Origin: Chitinophagaceae bacterium
Lineage (GTDB): Bacteria > Bacteroidota > Bacteroidia > Chitinophagales > Chitinophagaceae
DNA length: 64,000 nt
NCBI GenBank assembly: GCA_019638595.1
Contig: JAHBTJ010000003.1
Location: 124,001 to 188,000, forward strand
Direction of reading: 5' to 3'
The translations under genes were made by a program, and so were the position numbers. The notes beneath the pieces were generated by a model. The model was not told the DNA's origin. It saw only the letters and a program-made list of their open reading frames with translations, and ran no database searches. How positions within the stretch are numbered: the first letter of the stretch is position 1; each line of letters opens with the position of its first letter. This document shows positions 1 through 7,469 of this stretch, in pieces.

Positions 1-7
1 TAGTATT

Positions 8-868
8 ATGCAGCCGCTTCTTATAAAAGTAAACGTTCCTCAAAAATCGTCATTCAGCATCAATCGTTATTCGTACAAGGATCACTTTCCGGGTATATGG
101 CATTTTCACGAAGAATATGAGCTGACGCTTATTGAAAAAAGCTGTGGCAGCCGTATGGTAGGCGATCATATTGAGCGGTTTAAAGTAGGCGATCTCATTT
201 TTATAGGAAAGAATATGCCTCATACCTGGCGGAATGACGAAGACGGCGCTGAAGGTGTTTCTGAAGCATTGGTGATCCATTTTTTAGAAGACTTCCTGGG
301 AGACACTTTTTTTGGACTTCCTGAAATGTATAAGATCAGGCGTTTGCTGGAAAGAGCCAGAAGGGGACTGAAGATACCCGAACCGGTTTCCAGGAAAATA
401 GCCGGCTTAATGAAAAAGGTGGAAGCTGCCGACGGGGCTCAAAAAGTATTGCTGTTGCTGGATGTCCTGCTATTGCTTTCAGAATCGGAACAACTGGAAG
501 AATTAAGCTCCGAGGGGTTTACAAATTCAATGAACTACAACGATTCGGACCGGTTGAAACGTGTGTATGAATATATCATGAATAATTTCCAGGAAGATGT
601 AAGTCTTTCGAAAGCCGCGTCGGTAGCCCACATGAGCCCTACCGCGTTCAGCCGTTATTTTAAGAGCAGAACCCGCAAGTCGTATACACAGTTTGTAATT
701 GAAATGAAAATAGGGTATGCGTGCAAACTGCTGATCAATGAAAAAATGTCGGTGGCTGAAGTGTGCTATAAAAGCGGCTTTCAGAACCTGTCGAATTTTA
801 ACCAGCAGTTTAAATCCATTACCGGCCTTACCCCCAAAAAATATCAAACACTGCATGCTGTCAAGTAA
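8..868 (+). CDS. AraC-family transcriptional regulator
   Basis: A 286-aa protein with an N-terminal cupin-like sensor half (HFHEEYELTLI near residue 33; VGDLIFIGKNMPHTW near residue 60) and a C-terminal double helix-turn-helix (about residues 185-282), including SVAEVCYKSGFQNLSNFNQQFK and the closing GLTPKKYQ typical of AraC/XylS proteins. The family senses small carbon compounds and switches catabolic genes. The next two genes are convergent with it (dehydrogenase, sulfatase), so control of sugar or sugar-acid use is plausible but is inference. The ATG lies eight bases into the window, so its promoter is not visible. Confidence 0.92.
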   Translation: MQPLLIKVNVPQKSSFSINRYSYKDHFPGIWHFHEEYELTLIEKSCGSRMVGDHIERFKVGDLIFIGKNMPHTWRNDEDGAEGVSEALVIHFLEDFLGDTFFGLPEMYKIRRLLERARRGLKIPEPVSRKIAGLMKKVEAADGAQKVLLLLDVLLLLSESEQLEELSSEGFTNSMNYNDSDRLKRVYEYIMNNFQEDVSLSKAASVAHMSPTAFSRYFKSRTRKSYTQFVIEMKIGYACKLLINEKMSVAEVCYKSGFQNLSNFNQQFKSITGLTPKKYQTLHAVK

Positions 869-895
869 GGATAGCTGGCGTACACGGAAGGATCG

Positions 896-1903
896 TTACG
901 ATTGCATATATACTTCAGGGTTTACAACCTGTGGCAAACGCTGCCCTTTCAGCCCTGCAACAATATTTTCCGCCGCCACCCGCGCCATTCCTTCGCGTGC
1001 TTCTTTTGTAGCGGAGCCTATATGAGGCAGCACAGCAACCGTTGGCATGTTAAGTAAAGGATTATCAGGGCGCATCGGCTCAGGATTGGTGACATCTAAT
1101 CCTGCACCCCATATTTTACCCGATCGTAAGGCTTCCATCAGGTCATCTTCATTATGAACTGCCCCGCGGGATGTATTGATAAAGATAGCGCCGGCTTTCA
1201 TTTTGTTGAAAGCGTCCGCGTTAAAAAGATTCCTGGTTTCGTTGCTAAGCTGCGAATGAACGGAAAGGATATCGCTCTGCTCCAGCAATTCAGTAAAAGA
1301 AACTTTGCGGGCGCCCAATTCTTTTTCTGCGGTGCTATTGTTTCCCCGGTTGTGATAAATTATGTTCATATCATACGCGCCTTTGCACCTGCGTGCCAGC
1401 TCCAGTCCAATGCTGCCGAGTCCAAATATACCCAGGGTTTTATGCTTAAGCTCAATGCCCAATCCAACTGAAGGATCAGGTAACTTCCATTGACCTTTTG
1501 CAATCGAATTATGAAGAAAAAAAGCTTTTCTTGCTACTGCCAGGATCAGCAGGAACGCTATATCAGCGGTAGCGTTGCTAAGTACGCCGGGCGTATTCCC
1601 GATGGGGATCTTTAATTCATTGGCAGCAGCCACATCCACCCTGTCGTAGCCGGCAGAATACAGCGCGATCACTTTCAGGTGCCGGCATTGCTGTAAAAAA
1701 GCAGCGTCAATTTTGTCGCTTACACCGGTCAGCAACGCGTCGTGCTGTTTACAGGCGGCTACCAGCTCATTAGCAGGCATTACAGTACGCACTGGCACAG
1801 ACGTTGCCTCAAACCCATTTTTCAGGATGATTTGTGTAGCTATCGCAGGCACTTCTCCGGTAATCAAAACCTTCATCGCGTAGTGGTTTACTTGTAAATT
1901 CAT
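896..1903 (-). CDS. D-isomer 2-hydroxyacid dehydrogenase (glyoxylate/hydroxypyruvate reductase type)
   Basis: A 335-aa cytosolic NAD(P)H-dependent oxidoreductase that would interconvert 2-keto acids (glyoxylate, hydroxypyruvate or 2-ketogluconate) and D-2-hydroxyacids. The sequence shows the Rossmann GLGSIG motif (about residue 162), the NTSRGAVHNEDDL segment with the catalytic Arg, the Glu in NPEPM, and the LPHIGSAT segment with the catalytic His. Its ATG overlaps the stop of the upstream sulfatase as ATGA, suggesting coupling. A second in-frame Met at 1876 (MKVLITGEVP) matches the usual family start, so the true N-terminus may be nine residues shorter. Substrate cannot be fixed from sequence. 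Confidence 0.9.
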   Translation of the reverse strand: MNLQVNHYAMKVLITGEVPAIATQIILKNGFEATSVPVRTVMPANELVAACKQHDALLTGVSDKIDAAFLQQCRHLKVIALYSAGYDRVDVAAANELKIPIGNTPGVLSNATADIAFLLILAVARKAFFLHNSIAKGQWKLPDPSVGLGIELKHKTLGIFGLGSIGLELARRCKGAYDMNIIYHNRGNNSTAEKELGARKVSFTELLEQSDILSVHSQLSNETRNLFNADAFNKMKAGAIFINTSRGAVHNEDDLMEALRSGKIWGAGLDVTNPEPMRPDNPLLNMPTVAVLPHIGSATKEAREGMARVAAENIVAGLKGQRLPQVVNPEVYMQS

Positions 1904-3414
1904 TTCTGCTGAAGCAGCATTTTTTCTGCTTCCTCATCTTCATACAGCCTTGTTAGTTCCAGTAATTGTTTTTTTAGGGCGGCTGTTGTTTTTTTATAGC
2001 TACCGTTGTTATAAACGTTATTCATTTCTGCAGGATCTTTTTCAAGATCGTACAATTCCCAACCCTCTGTCCGCCTGTAGAAACGGATCAGTTTATATCG
2101 TTGGGTACGGATACCGAAATGTGGCGAAACAGAGTGTTCGCCGTTTTCATAGTAATGATAATACATTGCATCTCTGCCGGCTTTTTGTTTGCCGGCGAGC
2201 AAGGGCAAAAAAGACCTTCCCTGGATCTCCTGTGGGGGCTGTATGCCTGCAGCATCCAAAAGGGTCGGAGCAATATCAAGGTTCATTACAAAATCATTGC
2301 TTTGGCTGCCTGGTTTTATCATCCCGGGATAGCGCATCACCATAGGAGTACGGAAGGATTCCTCGTACATAAAGCGTTTGTCGAACCAGCCATGCTCGCC
2401 CAGGTAAAAGCCCTGGTCTGAAAGATAGATGACAATCGTATTTTTAGTAAGATCGTGTTTGTCAAGATAATCAAGCGTTCGCCCTATATTCCTGTCCAGG
2501 GAAGCGGCTGTACTGAAATAATCTTTCAGGTATCGCTGGAATTTCCATTCCGTAAGTGCGTTGCCGGAAAGATTTCGCTTCTTCAAATCCGCTTTTACCG
2601 TATTGTAATAATCATCGAACTTTTTCCGCTGAGCGGCATTCATGCGAACAACACTGCCCTCTTTTACTTCGCCGTCAAACATTTTAAGATCGTAACCCAT
2701 GATCATTGTTTTGGCTATCGTCATATCCTGCACACGGGCAGCCTCACGTCCATGATAATCATCGTAAAAGTTGTTTGGCAGGGCGAAGTTCACGGAGTCA
2801 AACCTGCCCATATCCAAAGTATCGGGTATCCATACACGATGCGTAGCTTTATGCCCTATTACGAGACAAAAAGGTTTGCTCTTATCCCTGCTATCCAGCC
2901 ATTGTTCGCTTATATCCTCTATAATATTGGTGGCATAGCCTTCTATTCTTTTACTACTTCCGTCCATCATCAAAAAATCAGGATTAAAATACTGTCCCTG
3001 CCCGGGTAATATTTGCCAGAAGCTGAATCCCTGCGGATGGCTGCCCAAATGCCATTTGCCGATCCAGGCTGTTTGGTAGCCTGCTGTGGTTAAAATTTTT
3101 ATGAACGAGGATTGTGCACCGTTAAAGCTGGAGTTTTCATTGTCCTTAAACCCGTTTTTATGACTGTATTTACCGGTAAGCAGTACAGCCCTGCTTGGAC
3201 CGCAAATGGAGTTGGTTACATACGCTTTTTTAAAAAGTACCCCTTCCTTCGCTATCCTGTCTATATGGGGTGTATTTGCCAGCGTATTGCCATAAGCGCT
3301 GATTGCCTGGTAAGCGTGATCGTCGGAAACAATTAAAACAATATTAGGTGGCTGTTGCGCGCTCAGAAAATGCGTACGGAACAGGCATAGTAATATGAGT
3401 GATACCGTTTTCAT
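1900..3414 (-). CDS. Secreted sulfatase (type I, formylglycine-dependent)
   Basis: An alkaline-phosphatase-fold sulfatase that would hydrolyse sulfate esters from glycans in the periplasm or outside the cell. Visible hallmarks are the metal-binding SDDHAY near the N-terminus, the CGPSRAVLLTGKYSH motif whose Cys is matured to formylglycine (C-x-P-S-R), and the C-terminal LYDLEKDPAEMNN typical of glycan sulfatases. I chose the Met at 3414 because it gives a clean signal peptide (MKTVSLILLCLF...LSAQ); an upstream in-frame ATG at 3435 adds seven residues. It shares ATGA with the downstream dehydrogenase. With the GH29 fucosidase a few kb away it fits use of sulfated fucose-bearing glycans (inference). 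Confidence 0.92.
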   Translation of the reverse strand: MKTVSLILLCLFRTHFLSAQQPPNIVLIVSDDHAYQAISAYGNTLANTPHIDRIAKEGVLFKKAYVTNSICGPSRAVLLTGKYSHKNGFKDNENSSFNGAQSSFIKILTTAGYQTAWIGKWHLGSHPQGFSFWQILPGQGQYFNPDFLMMDGSSKRIEGYATNIIEDISEQWLDSRDKSKPFCLVIGHKATHRVWIPDTLDMGRFDSVNFALPNNFYDDYHGREAARVQDMTIAKTMIMGYDLKMFDGEVKEGSVVRMNAAQRKKFDDYYNTVKADLKKRNLSGNALTEWKFQRYLKDYFSTAASLDRNIGRTLDYLDKHDLTKNTIVIYLSDQGFYLGEHGWFDKRFMYEESFRTPMVMRYPGMIKPGSQSNDFVMNLDIAPTLLDAAGIQPPQEIQGRSFLPLLAGKQKAGRDAMYYHYYENGEHSVSPHFGIRTQRYKLIRFYRRTEGWELYDLEKDPAEMNNVYNNGSYKKTTAALKKQLLELTRLYEDEEAEKMLLQQK

Positions 3415-3486
3415 GCAATAATAAAACTGCAGCAAGTTATTGATTAAATGGAAAACAAAAGGAATGTTCTGCTTTCCCTGCAGTTC

Positions 3487-4485
3487 TTACCCAATCAGCT
3501 CCAGCAATTGTTCATCCTGTATGGTACAGGCGCATTTGAAATGCCCCAGCGGGCATTGCCTGTACCCGTGTAAGCCGCAAGGCCTGCATGCCAGGGGTTG
3601 CCTGGTTTCAACTATAAAGCTTTTATCGGAAAGCGGTCCGTAGCCAAAAGACGGTATGGTAGAACAATACACAGCGGCAACCGGGGCGTTCATGGCCGAA
3701 GCAAAGTGCATAGGCGCCGAATCGTTTACGTAGTTGAGCACTGCGTCGCGCATAAGAGCAGCCGACTGCAGGAAGCTGAGCCTGCCGGCAAGCACTTCCA
3801 CGTTATTGGTGCGCTTGTTTTTTTGTGCGATCCCGTTGCACAGCGTTGCTTCTCCGGGCGCTCCCAGCAAGTATATTTTATAGTTGCCCGGCAATTGCTC
3901 AATAAGAGCGCTCCATTTTTCCGCAGGATATTGCTTGGTAAACCAAACGGAGGCGGGCGCTATACACACATAAGGCTGCTGTTTCATGGCAGCTACAAAT
4001 TCAAAATCCGCGGCGGATGGATACAGCCTGGGTTTATAAACGGTGTTGTCGGTAAAATCATTTATCAATAAAAGGTTGCGTTCAGTTTCATGCGGCGAAG
4101 TATGGGCTTTGTCCATCCTGTGTTTCACCTTTTTAGTGAATGCCCAACTGAATGGATTTTTATCAAAGCCTATTTTTTCTCCGGCGGCCGAAAAAGCGGT
4201 TAAAAAGCCGGTGGAGGCAAAGCGCTGCACGTTGATCACCTTATCGTATCTTTTTTTACGGATAACGGAAAGCAATTGTAAAAGCGTTTTGTATTTCCCG
4301 GCTTTTTTATTCCATACCAGCACTTCCTGTAAATAAGGGTGACCCTGCAATAATCCTTCATTGCCTTTGCGCAATAAAAAATCAATTTGCGCATCGGGGA
4401 AAAAAGCGTGTATTTTTTCGATAATACAGGTTGCCAGTACCACATCGCCTGTAAAGGCTGTTTGTATGATCAGGAACTTTTGCAT
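3487..4485 (-). CDS. Glycosyltransferase family 9 (heptosyltransferase-like)
   Basis: A 332-aa protein starting MQKFLIIQTAFTGDVVLAT, the GT9 N-terminal pattern (hhIixtafiGDhvlatp), with the family's second half CIAPASVWFTKQYPAEKW and LGAPGEATLC. Family members add ADP-heptose or related sugars to LPS core in the inner leaflet of the inner membrane. The Cys-rich end (ACRPCGLHGYRQCPLGHFKCAC) is seen in several GT9 proteins with the PCG-H-x-C-L pattern. It stands between the sulfatase and the tRNA-modification gene on the same strand. Donor sugar unknown. Confidence 0.88.
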   Translation of the reverse strand: MQKFLIIQTAFTGDVVLATCIIEKIHAFFPDAQIDFLLRKGNEGLLQGHPYLQEVLVWNKKAGKYKTLLQLLSVIRKKRYDKVINVQRFASTGFLTAFSAAGEKIGFDKNPFSWAFTKKVKHRMDKAHTSPHETERNLLLINDFTDNTVYKPRLYPSAADFEFVAAMKQQPYVCIAPASVWFTKQYPAEKWSALIEQLPGNYKIYLLGAPGEATLCNGIAQKNKRTNNVEVLAGRLSFLQSAALMRDAVLNYVNDSAPMHFASAMNAPVAAVYCSTIPSFGYGPLSDKSFIVETRQPLACRPCGLHGYRQCPLGHFKCACTIQDEQLLELIG

Positions 4486-4542
4486 GTATTATGTTTGTAT
4501 TCTTTCAATTTTTTGATGATCAGGCTGCTGCATTCTATTTTA

Positions 4543-5112
4543 TTAGCTACGTATCACGGTCGCGGTTCCATCCGTGTTCCATTTTATGATAGAAGAGGGT
4601 TGAGCCGGGCGTTCATCATCGCGCCGGTATTGTACTACATAATCCACTGCGCTGATCATCTGCGGATCAATCGCCCTGAAATTTTCGGGGGTGGGCTGCC
4701 CCGATATATTGGCCGAAGTAGACACCAGTGGTTTTTGCAGTCGTTTAATGATGTGCCGGCAAAATTCATCTTTTACCAAACGTATGGCTATGCTGCCGTC
4801 TTCAGCAATCAAATTTTCAGCCATACCGATAGCGCCGTTATAAATAACAGTAGTTGGTTTAACCGTATTTTCCAGGTAATCCAGCACGGCAGGATCGGGA
4901 TGCGCCACATATTGAAAAATATCCCGTTCATCGGTCAGCAGCACAATCATCGCTTTTGATTCCCGGCGTTGCTTGATATCATAAATTCTTTGTACCGCCT
5001 GCTCATTGGTGGCATCACATCCAATGCCCCAAACGGTATCTGTAGGATATAGTATTGTGCCTCCTGATTTCAGTACCCGTAAGCAATTTTCAACATCGTC
5101 TGCAAAATTCAT
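4543..5112 (-). CDS. L-threonylcarbamoyladenylate synthase (Sua5/YciO/YrdC family)
   Basis: A 189-aa YrdC-domain enzyme that makes threonylcarbamoyl-AMP from Thr, bicarbonate and ATP for t6A37 of ANN-decoding tRNAs. Sequence signs: GGTILYPTDTVWGIGCDATN near residue 18, the KQRRESKAMIVLL nucleotide-binding segment, and STSANISGQPTP near residue 130. Length matches the single-domain TsaC/YrdC class rather than full Sua5, which carries an extra C-terminal domain. It is divergent from dapD with a shared short intergenic region. Confidence 0.92.
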   Translation of the reverse strand: MNFADDVENCLRVLKSGGTILYPTDTVWGIGCDATNEQAVQRIYDIKQRRESKAMIVLLTDERDIFQYVAHPDPAVLDYLENTVKPTTVIYNGAIGMAENLIAEDGSIAIRLVKDEFCRHIIKRLQKPLVSTSANISGQPTPENFRAIDPQMISAVDYVVQYRRDDERPAQPSSIIKWNTDGTATVIRS

Positions 5113-5150
5113 TCAGCAAAAATAGTAATGCATCGGATACACAAACTGAT

Positions 5151-5158
5151 TATGTTTG
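5151..5158 (+). promoter_or_regulatory. Putative -7 box of the dapD promoter
   Basis: TATGTTTG matches the Bacteroidota -7 consensus TAnnTTTG and lies 18 bases before the dapD ATG. No clear -33 TTG is visible. Inference from motif only. Confidence 0.45.
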
Positions 5159-5176
5159 CAGAAAATATGAAGTAAT

Positions 5177-5989
5177 ATGGATATGCAATCTTTAATTGAA
5201 CAGGCCTGGCAGAACAGGGAACTACTAAAAGACGAAGAATACATTGAAGCCGTAAAATCTGTAATTGAAGACGTTGACAAGGGCAGGCTTCGCACCGCCT
5301 CGCCTACCGCGGATGGATGGGTTGTGAATGAGTGGGTAAAACAGGCTATATTAATGTATTTTGCCATTCAGCCCATGCAAACCTGGAGTATCAATCCTTT
5401 TGAATTTCACGATAAAATGCTGCTGAAGAGCGGTTACAGGGAACTGGGAGTTCGTGCAGTGCCGCATGCCGTGGCAAGATACGGCGCTTTTGTGGCACGT
5501 AATGTAGTATTAATGCCCTCGTATGTGAATATAGGCGCTTACGTTGACGAAGGTACGATGGTGGATACCTGGGCTACTGTGGGAAGCTGCGCCCAGATTG
5601 GAAAAGGAGTGCATTTAAGCGGTGGCGTAGGTATAGGCGGAGTGCTGGAACCTTTGCAGGCAAGCCCGGTAATTGTTGAAGACGGTTGTTTTATCGGCAG
5701 CCGCTGTATTGTGGTGGAAGGTGTTATTGTAGAGAAGGAAGCTGTGCTGGGAGCAAATGTTGTATTAACGAAAAGCACAAAGATCATTGATGTGAGCGGC
5801 AGCGAGCCTGTAGAATACAAAGGCAGGATACCTGCACGCAGTGTGGTCATTCCCGGCACCTATAATAAAAAATTCCCGGCGGGCGAATATGCCGTAAGCT
5901 GCGCGCTGATCATTGGCCAGCGCAAAGCAAGTACCGATCTTAAAACCAGCCTGAACGACGCGTTGCGCGATTTTAATGTAAGCGTATAA
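5177..5989 (+). CDS. dapD: 2,3,4,5-tetrahydropyridine-2,6-dicarboxylate N-succinyltransferase
   Basis: A 270-aa left-handed beta-helix acyltransferase of the DAP/lysine pathway: it transfers succinyl from succinyl-CoA to tetrahydrodipicolinate in the cytosol. The N-terminal helical domain (to about residue 90) is followed by hexapeptide repeats (NIGAYVDEGTMVDTWATVGS, QIGKGVHLSGGVGIGGVLEP, EDGCFIGSRCIVVEGVIV) and the C-terminal GTYNKKFPAGEYAVSCALI. Length and order match the family. It is monocistronic as far as visible, with an intrinsic terminator directly after it. Confidence 0.96.
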   Translation: MDMQSLIEQAWQNRELLKDEEYIEAVKSVIEDVDKGRLRTASPTADGWVVNEWVKQAILMYFAIQPMQTWSINPFEFHDKMLLKSGYRELGVRAVPHAVARYGAFVARNVVLMPSYVNIGAYVDEGTMVDTWATVGSCAQIGKGVHLSGGVGIGGVLEPLQASPVIVEDGCFIGSRCIVVEGVIVEKEAVLGANVVLTKSTKIIDVSGSEPVEYKGRIPARSVVIPGTYNKKFPAGEYAVSCALIIGQRKASTDLKTSLNDALRDFNVSV

Positions 5990-6003
5990 GAATTTTGTAA
6001 GAA

Positions 6004-6026
6004 GCCCCGGCGAGCCCGGGGTTTTT
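6004..6026 (+). terminator. Intrinsic terminator after dapD
   Basis: CCCCGG (6005-6010), a five-base loop, CCGGGG (6016-6021), then five T. It sits 15 bases past the dapD stop and ends eight bases before the next ATG, so the transporter downstream probably relies on read-through or a promoter overlapping this hairpin. Confidence 0.8.
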
Positions 6027-6034
6027 CTGTAAAA

Positions 6035-6967
6035 ATGCAACAACATAAAAATACAACCCTGTTCCTTGTTGGTTTTCTGCTGGCGCTTACGGGGGCTGTA
6101 TTGTTTTCTACCAAGGCGATCATTGTAAAAGTAGCATTTTCGCATATACGGGTAGACGCCCTTTCGCTGCTTACCCTGCGTATGTTTTTTTCGCTGCCTT
6201 TTTATATAAGCGCTGCCTGGTTTGCGGCGCGCAATGAACCCAATGCGCTTACTAAAAAGCAATGGTCATATATTTTTATATTGGGCGTATTTGGTTATTA
6301 CCTCAGCAGCCTGTTTGATTTTACAGGGCTGCAGTATGTAACTGCGGGTTTGGAAAGACTGATCCTTTTTTTATATCCTACGTTTGTAGTGCTCATCAAT
6401 ATGCTCCTGTTCGGGCAAAAAATAACTGCCACGCAAAAAAAAGCGTTGTTGCTTACTTATGCCGGTATCGCCATTGCTTATTGGGGCGAGCTGAATATGG
6501 AGAACAACCATGAAAATTTTTTGTGGGGCAGCCTGCTGATCTTTCTTTGTGCGATCACGTTTTCCATATATATAGCGGGCAGCGGCAGGCTGATACCCGC
6601 CGTAGGCGCCACCAGGTTTACCTCCTATGCTATGCTTGCCGCTACTGTAGGTATTTTTATTCATTATGCTTTTGCAGGCAAAACGCCCGTTGCGGATTTT
6701 TCAACCGTACATGCAGGGTACGGCGTGCTGCTGGCCATTATAGCTACCGTGTTACCTACGTTTATGATGTCGAACGCCATGAAACGCATTGGCTCCAATA
6801 ATGTAGCGATCATTTCGGCTATAGGACCAGTGTCAACAATAGTGCAGGCGCACTTTATATTACACGAGCACATGGCCGCGGCCCAATGGGCAGGCACATT
6901 GCTTGTAATAGGCGGCGTATTGCTTATTGGCTGGAAAAGCAACAGAAATTTGCGCGAGAATCAATAA
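6035..6967 (+). CDS. DMT superfamily transporter (EamA family)
   Basis: A 310-aa inner-membrane protein with ten predicted hydrophobic segments in two EamA halves; the first opens FLLALTGAVLFSTKAIIVK, and the second contains VLPTFMMSNAMKRIGSNNVAIISAIGPVSTIV, the conserved repeat-2 segment. Family members export or import amino acids, metabolites or sugars; the substrate here cannot be read from sequence. It follows the dapD terminator and precedes tRNA-Leu. Confidence 0.88.
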   Translation: MQQHKNTTLFLVGFLLALTGAVLFSTKAIIVKVAFSHIRVDALSLLTLRMFFSLPFYISAAWFAARNEPNALTKKQWSYIFILGVFGYYLSSLFDFTGLQYVTAGLERLILFLYPTFVVLINMLLFGQKITATQKKALLLTYAGIAIAYWGELNMENNHENFLWGSLLIFLCAITFSIYIAGSGRLIPAVGATRFTSYAMLAATVGIFIHYAFAGKTPVADFSTVHAGYGVLLAIIATVLPTFMMSNAMKRIGSNNVAIISAIGPVSTIVQAHFILHEHMAAAQWAGTLLVIGGVLLIGWKSNRNLRENQ

Positions 6968-6973
6968 TCCTCT

Positions 6974-6981
6974 TATATTTG
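6974..6981 (+). promoter_or_regulatory. tRNA-Leu promoter -7 box
   Basis: TATATTTG (TAnnTTTG) ends 12 bases before the tRNA 5' end; a TTTG at 6949-6952 lies 21 bases upstream and could be the -33 element. It overlaps the end of the transporter gene region. Confidence 0.6.
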
Positions 6982-6993
6982 CACCCCCAAACA

Positions 6994-7075
6994 GCCCAGA
7001 TGGCGAAATTGGTAGACGCACCGTCTTCAGGTGGCGGCGCCGCGAGGTGTGCAGGTTCGAATCCTGTTCTGGGCA
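6994..7075 (+). tRNA. tRNA-Leu (anticodon CAG)
   Basis: An 82-nt cloverleaf with a long class II variable arm. Acceptor GCCCAGA pairs with TCTGGGC; the anticodon stem CCGTC/GGCGG closes loop TTCAGGT, giving anticodon CAG; T-loop TTCGAAT is present; discriminator base A. No CCA is encoded, usual for this phylum. Confidence 0.96.
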
Positions 7076-7079
7076 CTAT

Positions 7080-7121
7080 AAAAGCTTTGTAAGTCTTTGA
7101 TTTGCAAAGCTTTTATTTTTT
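7080..7121 (+). terminator. Terminator after tRNA-Leu
   Basis: Perfect 10-bp stem AAAAGCTTTG (7080-7089) with CAAAGCTTTT (7105-7114), 15-base loop, followed by a T-rich run. Confidence 0.8.
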
Positions 7122-7145
7122 CTATGAATCGCTTAATAAAAAGAA

Positions 7146-7460
7146 ATGACAACTTTAGAACAGATCAGGCAGATTGCCATGGACTTACCTGCTGTTACGG
7201 AAACCCTTCATTTCCGGTTGCCCTGCTTTAAAATTGGCGACAGGGGGGTTATAACAGTTCAAAAAGGAGCCGCTATTATTTCGATGGCAGAAGATATGTG
7301 CAAGGCTTTGGCTGATAGTGAGCCGGATAAATACGAACTGGTAATAAGAAATAAAAAATATTTTATTGGCTTAAAGATTAACCTGAACCTTGTAACACCT
7401 GCAGAGATCAAGCCGCTCATTGCAACTGCATGGGAGTTCCAAAAAAACAAAATGAAATAA
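7146..7460 (+). CDS. MmcQ/YjbR family protein
   Basis: A 104-aa protein matching the small YjbR/MmcQ fold: opening LEQIRQIAMDLPAVTETLHF, central KIGDRGVITVQK, and a C-terminal KNKKYFIGLKINL stretch. The family is thought to bind DNA through a CyaY-like fold, but no specific role is established. Short stand-alone gene between the tRNA terminator and the convergent fucosidase. Confidence 0.82.
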   Translation: MTTLEQIRQIAMDLPAVTETLHFRLPCFKIGDRGVITVQKGAAIISMAEDMCKALADSEPDKYELVIRNKKYFIGLKINLNLVTPAEIKPLIATAWEFQKNKMK

Positions 7461-7469
7461 AGGAGCTTA

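Noticed and set aside
2101-3009. Long antisense frames over the sulfatase
   Set aside because: Shadows of a clear sulfatase gene with intact motifs.
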